Shown here piece by piece: positions 54,242 through 62,676 of a stretch of DNA of 64,000 bases. The translations under genes were made by a program, and so were the position numbers. A model generated the notes under the pieces. The model made no database searches. It worked only from the letters and a program-made list of their open reading frames with translations, and was not told the origin of the DNA. Source of the stretch: Allosphingosinicella vermicomposti. GTDB lineage: Bacteria > Pseudomonadota > Alphaproteobacteria > Sphingomonadales > Sphingomonadaceae. The number at the start of each line of letters is the position of its first letter. Positions within the stretch are counted from its first letter, which is position 1. Where the stretch lies: contig NZ_PXYJ01000002.1 in assembly GCF_003012815.1 (NCBI RefSeq), forward strand, positions 310,001-374,000. Reading direction: 5' to 3'.

Positions 54242-56572
54242 ATGAGCGAAGCATTATTGCTACATCTCGACTGGCGGGTTGTGTTCAATCGCGCCGAACC
54301 GGCCGGAAGGACCGGTTGGGGACGCGTACGCGCCGCGCAAATGCGAGAGCTAAAGCGCGCCCTGCGGATCGCCATCATCGGCCAGGGCTTTAACGCGCTC
54401 CTGCTCATCCTCATTTTGCGTGAACATGCGGCACCCTTGGTTGTTGCCGGATGGGCGCTGGCGATTGCGTTGCTCAGCCTTGCGACGCTCAATCATGTGC
54501 GGCGGCTTCCCGACAAGGCATCGATCCCGATGTCGACGGTCGATAAATCCTCTTATTATGGGCTTATCTTCGGACTGTTGTGGGCCGTGCCGCCCACTTA
54601 TTTCACTCTCGTGGCCGACCAGGCCCAGATCCTTGCCATCTGTCTCATCATTGCAGGTATGATGGCCGGGGCGGCATTCGTTCTTGCGCCCGTCCCACCC
54701 GCCAGCAGCGCCTATGTGGTCGTTATGGGCACGGCGGTGACCAACATGTTGCAATATACGGGGTCGGTGACGATCACCGCGATCGGCGTCGTTTATACGA
54801 CTGGCCTGATGCTCCTTATCCTGTCCAACGGCCGCTCTTTCATGCAGCGGAAATGGGTGGAGCTGCAGCTTGAGGAGCGGTCCGAAACCGTCAGCCTTTT
54901 GCTACGCGAATATGAAACGAGCGATGCCGATTGGCTGTGGCAGACCAATCGCCTCTTGAAGCTCGAAAACGTATCGGGCCGATTTGCCCGCGCGGTCGGT
55001 CGCGAACCGGAAGAGCTGGAAGGCGTAGCCGCCATCACCCTGTTTTCCAGCGGCGTGGATAGCGACCCGCGCTTTGTAGCCATTCTCGATGCCCTCGCCG
55101 ATAAGATCAGCAAGAGGGCGTCCTTTGCCGAAATTATCGTGCCGATCGCCACCGCGCAGGGGCCACGCTGTATCGAAATCTCCGCACGGCCACGCTATGA
55201 TTCGAACGGCCGCTTCACCGGCTATCGCGGCGTCGGATCCGATGTCACCGAAGCACGGCGCGCGGCAGAGCGGATCGAGCATATGGCCCGTCACGATCCG
55301 CTGACCGGAATGCCCAATCGCACCCAGGTGATGGAAGCCCTCGGCGCGGCCCGAATTCGTGAGGGCGCGGAAGGCCGCGCGGCTATGCTCCTCATCGATC
55401 TCGACCGGTTCAAAGCCGTCAATGACAGCCTGGGCCACGTCGCAGGCGATCAACTGCTTCGCGAAATCGCCAAGCGGCTGGAACCGATCGTCAAGCCGCC
55501 GCTCGTGGCCGGACGCCTGGGCGGCGACGAGTTCGCCGTCGTCATTCCCGATCTGGACAAAGACGACGTCCACCGCCTCGCGATCGAGATCATCGAAGCG
55601 GTGAAGGAGCCGGTCGTCTATCGCGAACAGCATCTGTTCGTCGGGGCCAGCATCGGCGCGGCCTTCGCGACAGCCGAGACGGAAAGCGTCGAGGACATCG
55701 TCCGCAATGCCGACCTCGCTCTCTATCGCGCCAAGGCGGCCGGGGGCGACGATGTCTGCTTCTACGAGCCGCATTTCCATGAAAGCGCCGAAGAACGGAG
55801 GCGGATCGAACTTGCGCTCCGCACCGCTCTCGAAAATGGTGAACTCGCACTCCATTACCAGCCGGTGTTCAACGCCGAAAGCGCGCGCGTTGAAAGCTTC
55901 GAGGCGCTGATGCGCTGGAGCCATCCCACATTGGGCGAAATTTCGCCCGGCAAGTTCATTCCGATTGCCGAGGAAACCGGTCTTATCAATGGAATCGGCG
56001 AATGGGCGCTGCGCACCGCCTGCGCAGAGGCTGCCGCCTGGCCAAACGATATCCGCATCGCGGTCAACCTGTCGCCACGCCAATTGCTCGACCCCAATTT
56101 CCTGCTGAAACTCGTGTCCGCCCTCGCGCAATCGAGCCTCGCGCCGGGCCGTTTGGAGCTTGAGGTCACCGAAACGGTGTTCCTGAACCTCACGCCGTTT
56201 ACGAAGATGGTGCTGCAGCAAATCCACAAGCTTGGCGTCCGCCTCGCCATGGACGACTTCGGCACCGGCTATTCCTCGCTCGGCTATCTGCGCGACACGA
56301 ATTTCGACACGCTGAAGGTGGACCGCACCTTCGTCAAATCTCTCGCGCGGGACGATCCGGGCAGCGGCGCGATCATCCGCGCCGTGGTGGCGCTCGCGGG
56401 CAGCCTAGGCATGACCACCGTGGCCGAGGGTGTGGAAACCGCCGAACAGCTCGATCTCGTCCGCGCTTATGGCTGCGACCGGGTGCAGGGCTTCATTTTC
56501 TCCGACCCCCTTCCCGCCTTGGAAGCGCGCAAGTTGCTGGAGGGAAAGGGACGTCGTGAGGCCGCGGCCTGA
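54242..56572 (+). CDS. Membrane-bound diguanylate cyclase/phosphodiesterase (PAS-GGDEF-EAL)
   Basis: This 776-residue protein has ~6 N-terminal membrane helices (about residues 38-195), then a PAS-like segment (ETSDADWLWQTNRLLKLEN), a GGDEF domain with LGGDEFAVV at ~425-432, and an EAL domain with FEALMRW at ~552-558, DDFGTGYSSL and EGVETAEQLDL. Both catalytic motifs look intact, so it may make or degrade cyclic di-GMP. It is monocistronic, with a palindrome downstream. Confidence 0.92.
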   Translation: MSEALLLHLDWRVVFNRAEPAGRTGWGRVRAAQMRELKRALRIAIIGQGFNALLLILILREHAAPLVVAGWALAIALLSLATLNHVRRLPDKASIPMSTVDKSSYYGLIFGLLWAVPPTYFTLVADQAQILAICLIIAGMMAGAAFVLAPVPPASSAYVVVMGTAVTNMLQYTGSVTITAIGVVYTTGLMLLILSNGRSFMQRKWVELQLEERSETVSLLLREYETSDADWLWQTNRLLKLENVSGRFARAVGREPEELEGVAAITLFSSGVDSDPRFVAILDALADKISKRASFAEIIVPIATAQGPRCIEISARPRYDSNGRFTGYRGVGSDVTEARRAAERIEHMARHDPLTGMPNRTQVMEALGAARIREGAEGRAAMLLIDLDRFKAVNDSLGHVAGDQLLREIAKRLEPIVKPPLVAGRLGGDEFAVVIPDLDKDDVHRLAIEIIEAVKEPVVYREQHLFVGASIGAAFATAETESVEDIVRNADLALYRAKAAGGDDVCFYEPHFHESAEERRRIELALRTALENGELALHYQPVFNAESARVESFEALMRWSHPTLGEISPGKFIPIAEETGLINGIGEWALRTACAEAAAWPNDIRIAVNLSPRQLLDPNFLLKLVSALAQSSLAPGRLELEVTETVFLNLTPFTKMVLQQIHKLGVRLAMDDFGTGYSSLGYLRDTNFDTLKVDRTFVKSLARDDPGSGAIIRAVVALAGSLGMTTVAEGVETAEQLDLVRAYGCDRVQGFIFSDPLPALEARKLLEGKGRREAAA

Positions 56573-56601
56573 CCAAGCCCCATCACCGCACTGCGACCAT
56601 C

Positions 56602-56685
56602 CCACTCCGCTAGCCCTGAGCCTGTCGAAGGGCGGGTGAAATGTACGGGCGGACGGACTTCGACAAGCTCAGCCTGGCGGAGTGG
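56602..56685. repeat. Intergenic palindrome, CTGAGCCTGTCGAAGG type
   Basis: CCACTCCGCTAGCCCTGAGCCTGTCGAAG and CTTCGACAAGCTCAGCCTGGCGGAGTGG pair with few mismatches over ~28-nt arms. It lies ahead of the tRNA-Trp promoter. Confidence 0.78.
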
Positions 56686-56738
56686 GATAAGGTGGGCCTT
56701 ACCTTAGCCACTTGTCCGGTCCGCGATCCACAGAAGGC

Positions 56739-56767
56739 TTGCGCTCCCCCATCACCAACGCTAATGA
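56739..56767 (+). promoter_or_regulatory. Candidate promoter for tRNA-Trp
   Basis: TTGCGC (56739-56744) and TAATGA (56762-56767) are 17 nt apart, with the tRNA starting 20 nt after the -10. Consensus match is only moderate. Confidence 0.4.
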
Positions 56768-56786
56768 CCCCGGGCTCCGGCTCAGT

Positions 56787-56862
56787 AGGAGTGTAGCTCA
56801 GCTGGTAGAGCATCGGTCTCCAAAACCGAGGGCCGTGGGTTCGAGTCCCTCCACTCCTGCCA
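56787..56862 (+). tRNA. trnW: tRNA-Trp (anticodon CCA)
   Basis: The 76-nt sequence folds as a cloverleaf. The acceptor AGGAGTG pairs with CACTCCT, and the D arm contains AGCTCAGCTGGTAGAGC. The anticodon stem TCGGT/ACCGA encloses CTCCAAA with anticodon CCA (56820-56822), and the T arm is GTGGGTTCGAGTCCCTC-like. The discriminator is G and CCA (56860-56862) is encoded. It precedes secE, as in many Proteobacteria. Confidence 0.97.
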
Positions 56863-56917
56863 TTCCTTTTTCAAAGGATATGATGAAATAAGAGCCGGGC
56901 GGATTATATGAGGTCAG

Positions 56918-56956
56918 GGCCGCGGGGGCTTCCCCAAGACGGCCATGGCCTTTTTT
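56918..56956 (+). terminator. Hairpin and T-run between tRNA-Trp and secE
   Basis: GGCCG (56918-56922) can pair with CGGCC (56940-56944), and GGGG with CCCC inside. A self-complementary GGCCATGGCC and TTTTTT (56951-56956) follow, 25 nt before the secE start. It resembles a partial terminator or attenuator. Confidence 0.45.
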
Positions 56957-56980
56957 GTGTTGTTTTAAAGAGGATCACTC

Positions 56981-57178
56981 GTGGCGAAAGTCAGTCCCGG
57001 CGAATTCCTGCGGCAGGTGAAGGTGGAAACCGCGAAGGTATCCTGGCCCACGCGCCGCGAGACCATGCTGACCACCGTCATGGTGTTCATCATGGCAATG
57101 TTGCTCGGCCTCTTCTTCTTCGGCGTCGATTCGGCGTTCAGCGCCATCGTCAAGGCGCTGCTCGGCCTCCTGAACTAA
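56981..57178 (+). CDS. secE: Preprotein translocase subunit SecE
   Basis: This 65-residue single-helix SecE has the cytosolic amphipathic VKVETAKVSWPTRRETMLTT followed by one membrane helix (~30-60). It clamps SecY in the export channel. The start is GTG 56981 after AGAGGATCACTC. nusG starts 8 nt after its stop, the standard arrangement. Confidence 0.94.
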   Translation: MAKVSPGEFLRQVKVETAKVSWPTRRETMLTTVMVFIMAMLLGLFFFGVDSAFSAIVKALLGLLN

Positions 57179-57186
57179 GGATCACC

Positions 57187-57726
57187 ATGTCACGCTGGTA
57201 CATCATCCACGCTTATTCGGGCTTTGAGAACAAGGTGCGCGACGCGATCGTGTCGGAAGCCGATCGCCTTGGCCTTACCCAGCTCGTCGAAGCCGTCGAA
57301 GTCCCCACCGAAAAGGTGACGGAAGTCCGCCGCGGCAAGAAGGTCACGTCGGACCGCAAATTCTTCCCGGGCTATGTGCTCGCGAAGCTCGCGATGAACG
57401 ACGACGTCTATCACCTCGTCAAGAATACGCCCAAGGTCACGGGCTTCTTGGGCTCCAGCGGCAAGCCGCAGCCGATCAGCGAAGCCGAAGCCGCGCGCAT
57501 CCTCAACACCAAGGAAGAAGCCGCCGCCGCCGCGCCGAAGACCAAGGTCAGCGTCGATTATGAAATCGGCGATAGCGTCAAGGTGCTGGAAGGCCCCTTC
57601 GCGAGCTTCAACGGCGTCGTGGAAGAACTGGATTTCGACCGCGGCCGCGTGAAGGTCTCGGTCTCCATCTTTGGCCGCGCAACGCCGGTCGAGCTGGAAT
57701 TCGAACAGGTCGAACTGTCGAAATAA
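57187..57726 (+). CDS. nusG: Transcription termination/antitermination protein NusG
   Basis: This 179-residue protein has the NGN domain (WYIIHAYSGFENKVRDAI, FFPGYVLAKLAMNDDVYHLVKNTPKVTGFLG) and a C-terminal KOW domain (GDSVKVLEGPFASFNGVVEEL). It acts on RNA polymerase elongation and Rho. It is followed by a terminator instead of rplK, which lies 4.5 kb downstream. Confidence 0.96.
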   Translation: MSRWYIIHAYSGFENKVRDAIVSEADRLGLTQLVEAVEVPTEKVTEVRRGKKVTSDRKFFPGYVLAKLAMNDDVYHLVKNTPKVTGFLGSSGKPQPISEAEAARILNTKEEAAAAAPKTKVSVDYEIGDSVKVLEGPFASFNGVVEELDFDRGRVKVSVSIFGRATPVELEFEQVELSK

Positions 57727-57746
57727 TCCAATACACAATGCGATCC

Positions 57747-57780
57747 AAAAAGGCCGGGGCGAAAGTTCCGGCCTTTTTTT
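57747..57780 (+). terminator. Rho-independent terminator after nusG
   Basis: AAAAAGGCCGG (57747-57757) pairs with CCGGCCTTTTT (57768-57778) around a 10-nt loop with a T-run after the stem. It lies 20 nt past the nusG stop and cuts the secE-nusG message from rplKA. Confidence 0.9.
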
Positions 57781-57794
57781 TGTTTCCCGCCCCT

Positions 57795-57868
57795 CGTCAT
57801 TGCGAGAGGCGGAGCGACGAAGCAATCCAGCGGCGCAAACTGGATCGCTTCGGTGCGCTCGCAATGAC
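57795..57868. repeat. Intergenic palindrome, CATTGCGAG...GCAATCC type
   Basis: CGTCATTGCGAGAGGCGGAGCGACGAAGCAATCCAG and CTGGATCGCTTCGGTGCGCTCGCAATGAC form imperfect arms of about 30 nt. It is a copy of the 32624-32692 type and separates the nusG terminator from the receptor gene. Confidence 0.72.
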
Positions 57869-57947
57869 TGGCCTCTAAACCAGCTGATTAGACAATATGC
57901 CCGGCAAACAATTCCCCCTTGCAGTTCGCCTTAGCCGCCGCTAGGAA

Positions 57948-57962
57948 TGATACATCATATCA
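57948..57962. promoter_or_regulatory. Short inverted repeat before the TonB receptor gene, candidate Zur-like site
   Basis: TGATA (57948-57952), CATCA and TATCA (57958-57962) form a 5-bp-arm inverted repeat in an A/T-rich stretch 25 nt before the ATG. Zinc-receptor genes are commonly Zur-regulated from AT-rich palindromes. The match to a Zur box is weak. Confidence 0.25.
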
Positions 57963-57986
57963 CACTTTGAAGGATTATCGAGGGAA

Positions 57987-60029
57987 ATGAAGCACCGCGT
58001 CCTGCTGCTGTCCGCCTGCGCCCTTCCGGCCATAGCCAATGCCCAGGTCACGGCCGAGGAAGACGCCATCGTCGTGACCGGCGTCCCGCTTGTCGACGAT
58101 GTCCATGACGTGGCGACACCGGTTACCGTTATTGCGGGCGACGACCTCGTTCACCGGCGGCAGGCGACGATTGGCGAAACGTTGGCCAGCGAACCGGGCA
58201 TCAATGCGGATACGTTCGGTGGCGGTGCCAGCCGCCCGGTCATCCGCGGTCAGACCTCTCCGCGCGTCCGGGTGCTGGCCGATGGCGCCGAAATTCAGGA
58301 CGCCTCCGCTATCTCCCCCGACCACGCCATCGCGGCCGAGCCCCTGCTGCTCCGCCGCATCGAAATCCTGCGCGGCCCCTCCGCCTTGCTCTATGGCGGC
58401 GGCGCGATCGGCGGCGCGGTGAACCTTATCGACGAAAAGGTGCCGACGGAACAGCCGAAGGGCGGCATCGACGGCGTCGTCGAACTTCGCGCCGGATCGA
58501 ATGACGAAGAACGCGCCGCAGTCGGCGGCATCACCGTCGGCCTGGGCAATTTCGCCCTGCGCGCCGAGGGCGTTTATCGCGATACCGAGAATTATCGCGT
58601 GCCGGACCTCGGCGAAGTTGCGGGCTCCTATAACAAGAGCCGCACCGCGACGCTCGGCGGTTCCTGGGTGGGCGACGACGGCTATTTCGGCGTCGCCTAT
58701 ACGCGCCAGCGCAGCGAATATGGCCTGCCCGGCCACAGCCACGAATATGAAGGCTGCCATCCCCACGGCTCCAGCATCCATTGCGGAGGCCATGACGATG
58801 CTGACGACGACCATGGCCATGAGGAGGAAGAGCATCACGAGCCGCCTTATGTGAAGCTCCGCAGCGACCGCTTCGACATTCGCGGCGAATATCGCAATCC
58901 GATCGCGGCGATCGAAAGCGTCCGGCTGCGCGCGGGCATCACCGATTATGAGCATGACGAGATCGAACATGCCGAGGACGGTCACGATCACGACCATGCC
59001 GAGGATGGCGTCGCAACCACCTTCAAGAATAAGGGCTATGATGCACGCCTCGAGGTCGAGCATGCGCCGATCGGCGGCCTGAACGGTATCATCGGCGTCC
59101 AGACATCGCGCAGCAAATTCAGCGCTTTGGGTTCCGATGCCTTCCTGCCCGAAAGCACGACGCACAATACCGGCCTGTTTCTGATGGAACGGCTCGGCGT
59201 CGGACCGGTCACGCTTGAACTGGCCGCGCGTCAGGACTGGCAGAAGATCGAAACCACGCTCGACCGCGAAGCCGAACATTCGCCTCTGTCGCTTTCCGGC
59301 GCGGCAATCTGGGAGAGCGGCAACGGCTATTCTGTCGCCTTCTCCCTGTCTCGTTCGCAGCGCGCGCCGAATACGCAAGAATTGTTCGCACGCGGCGTTC
59401 ACCTTGCCACCAACACCTACGAACTTGGCGACGCCGCGCTTGATGAGGAAACGTCGCTCTCGGCGGGCCTTACCTTCCGCAAGACGACCGGGGCAACAAC
59501 CTTCACCTTCGGCCTCTTTCACAATGATTTCGACGGCTACATCTTTGCCGACACGCTTGATCGCTTCGAAGATTTCCGCCTGATCCGCTACACGCAGGCG
59601 GATGCGCGCTTCACCGGTATCGATGGCGAGATCACGCATGAATTCGGCTCGGGCGTCGCGGTCACGCTGCTCGGCGATTATGTGCGCGCGAAGCTGAAGG
59701 ATGGCTTGGGCAACGTCCCCCGCATCCCGGCCGGACGCCTCGGTGCCCGCGTCGAAGGCGGCACCGGCCCGCTCCACGCCGATCTCGAATATTACCGCAC
59801 GTTCGGTCAGGACAGCATTGCCGACTTCGAAACGGAGACGGGCGGCTACAATATGGTCAATGCGACCATCGCCTACCGCCTGCCGGTCGCGACGGATGGA
59901 AAGACCGAGCTTTTCGTCCGGGCCACCAATCTCCTGGATGAGCGAGCATACAACCACGCCTCCTTCATCAAGGAAGCCGCGCCCCTGCGGGGCCGCAACC
60001 TTCTCTTCGGTCTCCGCGCGGGTTTTTGA
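57987..60029 (+). CDS. TonB-dependent receptor, ZnuD-like, with His-rich loops
   Basis: This 680-residue outer-membrane receptor has a signal peptide (CALPAIANAQ), a plug domain (TPVTVIAGDDLV, AEPLLLRRIEILRGPSALLYGGGAIGGAVNL) and a 22-strand-type barrel ending in the aromatic GLRAGF. Two loops are His/Asp/Glu-rich: residues ~249-288 (HSHEYEGCHPHG, HGHEEEEHHE) and ~322-339 (HAEDGHDHDHAEDG). This is the ZnuD pattern for zinc capture. It lies within the split nusG/rplK block. Confidence 0.9.
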   Translation: MKHRVLLLSACALPAIANAQVTAEEDAIVVTGVPLVDDVHDVATPVTVIAGDDLVHRRQATIGETLASEPGINADTFGGGASRPVIRGQTSPRVRVLADGAEIQDASAISPDHAIAAEPLLLRRIEILRGPSALLYGGGAIGGAVNLIDEKVPTEQPKGGIDGVVELRAGSNDEERAAVGGITVGLGNFALRAEGVYRDTENYRVPDLGEVAGSYNKSRTATLGGSWVGDDGYFGVAYTRQRSEYGLPGHSHEYEGCHPHGSSIHCGGHDDADDDHGHEEEEHHEPPYVKLRSDRFDIRGEYRNPIAAIESVRLRAGITDYEHDEIEHAEDGHDHDHAEDGVATTFKNKGYDARLEVEHAPIGGLNGIIGVQTSRSKFSALGSDAFLPESTTHNTGLFLMERLGVGPVTLELAARQDWQKIETTLDREAEHSPLSLSGAAIWESGNGYSVAFSLSRSQRAPNTQELFARGVHLATNTYELGDAALDEETSLSAGLTFRKTTGATTFTFGLFHNDFDGYIFADTLDRFEDFRLIRYTQADARFTGIDGEITHEFGSGVAVTLLGDYVRAKLKDGLGNVPRIPAGRLGARVEGGTGPLHADLEYYRTFGQDSIADFETETGGYNMVNATIAYRLPVATDGKTELFVRATNLLDERAYNHASFIKEAAPLRGRNLLFGLRAGF

Positions 60030-60137
60030 GGTTAACCTCTAAGTCCATGCCTCGGCTCTCCGCCGGAGCATGGACTTTCAGCTGTTATAGCGAGGATGGC
60101 GAAGACCCGCTCTATGGCTTGCCTACCCCTTCTCGCG

Positions 60138-62045
60138 CTACTTCGCGGGCACCAGGGGCAACCAGATCGCACTTGCGTCCTTGCCGCCGCGCTGAAGGGT
60201 CACCGTGGCCTTCTGGTAGTCCGCCTTCTTGGCGAGGAAGATATTGGGCACGAACTTCTGCGGATTGCGGTCGTAAAGCGGGAATAGCGACGACTGGACC
60301 TGCACCATGATCCGGTGCCCCGGCTGGAAGACATGGTTCACCGTCGGCAGGCGGAAGCGATAGCGCTGCGTTTTGCCGGCCGGGATCGGCGTTGGGTCCG
60401 AGAAACTGTCGCGATAGCGCCCTCGGAAGATGTCGAGGCTGATCGGCAATTGATAGCCGCCCATTTCCGGCTTGGACGCGACCTCGTCCGGATAGACATC
60501 GATAACCTTCACGACGAAATCGCCGTCCGTGCCCGTCGTCTTGGCAAAGATTTCGGCGATCGGCGCACCGGACAGACGCATCGGCTCCGTCAGAACCGCG
60601 CTCTGATAGGTCATGACGTCCGGGCGTCCATCGGCATGGCGCTGGTCGCTCACCAGCCAGTCGCCCCAGCGTCCGTCCCCAAAATTCACCGGGCGCGGCA
60701 GATGCGGGACGGGCTTGGCGGGATCGGACACATAGCTGTCTCCTCCGGCAGAGCCTTTTTCAAAGCCCAGGCCGCCATCGGCCTGCAGATAGATCGGAGT
60801 GAGCGGCGCCTGGCAGCCCTGCTGACAGGCCAGCGGCCAATCGGCGAACCGCTCCCATTTGTCCTCCCCCGTATTGTAAATGGTCGCGGTGGCGAGATTG
60901 GCGGGAGGGCCATCCTTCAGATATTGGTTGAACAGCGGTAGCACCATTTCCTCGCGGAACTGCGCCGCCGTATCCCCATTCCATTCGAGCGGCCCCAATG
61001 AACGGCCTTCCCGATTGATCTGGCTGTGTCGCCACGGCCCCATAACGAGGAAGTTATTCCCCGTCTTGCCCTTGGCCTTCAGCGCTTCCCACGCGGTGAT
61101 AGCGCCATAAATATCTTCCTGGTCCCACAGCCCCTGTTCCCACAATGTCGGGATATTGGACGGATTGGCGGCGAGCATCTTGTCGAGGGCCTGTCCCTGC
61201 CAGAATTCGTCATAGGCGACATGCTTCACCATCTTCTGCCAGGCGGGCAGCTGATCGAAACCCGAAGCCCTCGCCCATTCATTGGCGCCGCCAATGCGGC
61301 GGAATTCCTCATAATTATCGTAGATGCCCGTGGCGGGCGGGCTCCCTTTGCCCTTGTATCCGGTCTGCGATCCGATCCAGCCGATATTGGCGAGGCGGAA
61401 GGCGCCGTTGTGAAACCAGTCATCGCCCATCCAGCCGTCGATCATCGGGCTTTCCGGCACCGCGACCTTCAGCGCCGGATGGGGATTGAGGAGCGCCATG
61501 ACGACCGTGAAGCCTTCATAGGACGATCCGATCATGCCCACACGGCCATTCGATTCGGGCAGATTGTCCTTGTTCACCAACCACTCGATCGTGTCATAGG
61601 CATCGGTGACATGATCGACGTCAGTGGGATTGAGCGGCCCCTTGACCGGCCGGGTGATGACATAATCCCCCTCCGACCCGTATTTACCGCGAATATCCTG
61701 ATAGACGCGGATATAGCCCGCTTTTACCAAAGGCTCGTCCGACAGCGGCAGCGTCGACAGGATATTCGGGCTGTCCATCCGGTTCGCCCGTCCCGCCGCG
61801 TTGTAAGGCGTGCGGGTGAGGATGATCGGCGCGTTGGTGAGACCCTTGGGATAGACGATGACGGTGAACAGCTTCGTCCCGTCGCGCATGGGGATCATCA
61901 CTTCCCGCTTCACATAGTCGCGCGCCTCGATCGGCGGCGTGAAGTTGGCGGGAATGTCTCCGCCCGGCGCGGTTTGTGCCGCCTGTTGCGCGGGCGCCTG
62001 CGCTGCCAACGCGACGGAGAGAAGAAAGGCGATCCTGAGCTTCAT
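60138..62045 (-). CDS. CocE/NonD family hydrolase, secreted
   Basis: This 635-residue protein has a signal peptide (FLLSVALAAQAPAQQ). The N-terminal alpha/beta-hydrolase domain carries DIRGKYGSEGDYV, the nucleophile GSSYEG near 170 and a GPWRHSQ segment; the C-terminal domain is the X-Pro dipeptidyl-peptidase C-terminal jelly roll. Relatives include glutaryl-7-ACA acylase and alpha-amino-acid ester hydrolases. Actual substrate unknown. ATG 62045 follows AGGGGAA. Convergent to the receptor gene. Confidence 0.9.
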   Translation of the reverse strand: MKLRIAFLLSVALAAQAPAQQAAQTAPGGDIPANFTPPIEARDYVKREVMIPMRDGTKLFTVIVYPKGLTNAPIILTRTPYNAAGRANRMDSPNILSTLPLSDEPLVKAGYIRVYQDIRGKYGSEGDYVITRPVKGPLNPTDVDHVTDAYDTIEWLVNKDNLPESNGRVGMIGSSYEGFTVVMALLNPHPALKVAVPESPMIDGWMGDDWFHNGAFRLANIGWIGSQTGYKGKGSPPATGIYDNYEEFRRIGGANEWARASGFDQLPAWQKMVKHVAYDEFWQGQALDKMLAANPSNIPTLWEQGLWDQEDIYGAITAWEALKAKGKTGNNFLVMGPWRHSQINREGRSLGPLEWNGDTAAQFREEMVLPLFNQYLKDGPPANLATATIYNTGEDKWERFADWPLACQQGCQAPLTPIYLQADGGLGFEKGSAGGDSYVSDPAKPVPHLPRPVNFGDGRWGDWLVSDQRHADGRPDVMTYQSAVLTEPMRLSGAPIAEIFAKTTGTDGDFVVKVIDVYPDEVASKPEMGGYQLPISLDIFRGRYRDSFSDPTPIPAGKTQRYRFRLPTVNHVFQPGHRIMVQVQSSLFPLYDRNPQKFVPNIFLAKKADYQKATVTLQRGGKDASAIWLPLVPAK

Positions 62046-62122
62046 GGCATTCCCCTGTATCCGGCTTATGGTTGGGCGGACTGTAAGGCGAGAACTGCCG
62101 CTGGCCAGCCCCTTCTCGACGG

Positions 62123-62151
62123 TTGCTCTTCGTGACGGCATCCGCTATGGG
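62123..62151 (+). promoter_or_regulatory. Candidate promoter for rplK-rplA
   Basis: TTGCTC (62123-62128) and TATGGG (62146-62151) lie 17 nt apart, 90 nt before rplK. Since the upstream nusG message ends at 57.75 kb, rplKA needs its own promoter, and this is the best match. Confidence 0.45.
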
Positions 62152-62184
62152 CGCGCTCTTCCAACTCATCGTAGTCGGAAATCT

Positions 62185-62215
62185 GCGGGAGGACGCTTGC
62201 GTCCGTCTGAACCGC
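62185..62215 (+). promoter_or_regulatory. Candidate leader hairpin before rplK
   Basis: GCGG (62185-62188) with CCGC (62212-62215) and inner GGACGC with GCGTCC around TT form a two-tier hairpin about 25 nt before rplK. Position and shape suggest an L1-type autoregulatory leader, but similarity to the known site was not confirmed. Confidence 0.35.
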
Positions 62216-62240
62216 TAAACTTGAAATAGAGTGAGAAAAA

Positions 62241-62672
62241 ATGGCTAAGAAGATTACGGGCTATATCAAGCTCCAGGTGCCCGCGGGCGCCGCCAATCCG
62301 TCGCCGCCGATCGGCCCTGCTCTGGGTCAGCGCGGCGTCAACATCATGGAATTCTGCAAGGCGTTTAACGCCGCGACCGGCGACCTTGAAAAGGCGATGC
62401 CGATCCCGACGATCATCACCGTCTATGCGGATCGCAGCTTCTCGTTCATCACGAAGACGCCGCCCGCCACCTTCCTCATCAAGAAGGCCGCGAACCTCAA
62501 GTCGGGCTCGAAGGAGCCGGGCAAGGTGTCCGCCGGCAAGATCGCGCGTTCCAAGCTCACCGAGATCGCCGAGATCAAGATGAAGGATCTGAACGCGAAC
62601 GACCTCGAAGCCGCGACGAAGATCATTGAAGGCTCCGCCCGCGCGATGGGCCTCGAAGTGGTGGAGGGCTGA
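62241..62672 (+). CDS. rplK: 50S ribosomal protein L11
   Basis: This 143-residue protein matches L11: [41 protein letters not shown] in pieces, [20 protein letters not shown], and [13 protein letters not shown] at the end. It binds the GTPase-associated region of 23S rRNA. It is followed by rplA 4 nt after its stop. Confidence 0.97.
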   Translation: MAKKITGYIKLQVPAGAANPSPPIGPALGQRGVNIMEFCKAFNAATGDLEKAMPIPTIITVYADRSFSFITKTPPATFLIKKAANLKSGSKEPGKVSAGKIARSKLTEIAEIKMKDLNANDLEAATKIIEGSARAMGLEVVEG

Positions 62673-62676
62673 TATC

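Noticed and set aside
10717-57868. Repeated palindromes considered as a CRISPR array
   Set aside because: Copies are kilobases apart, differ in sequence and have no regular spacers; no cas genes are present.
57948-57962. Firm assignment of a Zur box before the TonB receptor
   Set aside because: Only a 5-bp-arm inverted repeat is visible, so it is kept as a low-confidence candidate only.
57975-59957. 660-codon open frame on the minus strand
   Set aside because: It is the antisense shadow of the TonB receptor gene; the translation is Arg/Ala-rich with no domain and no ribosome site.
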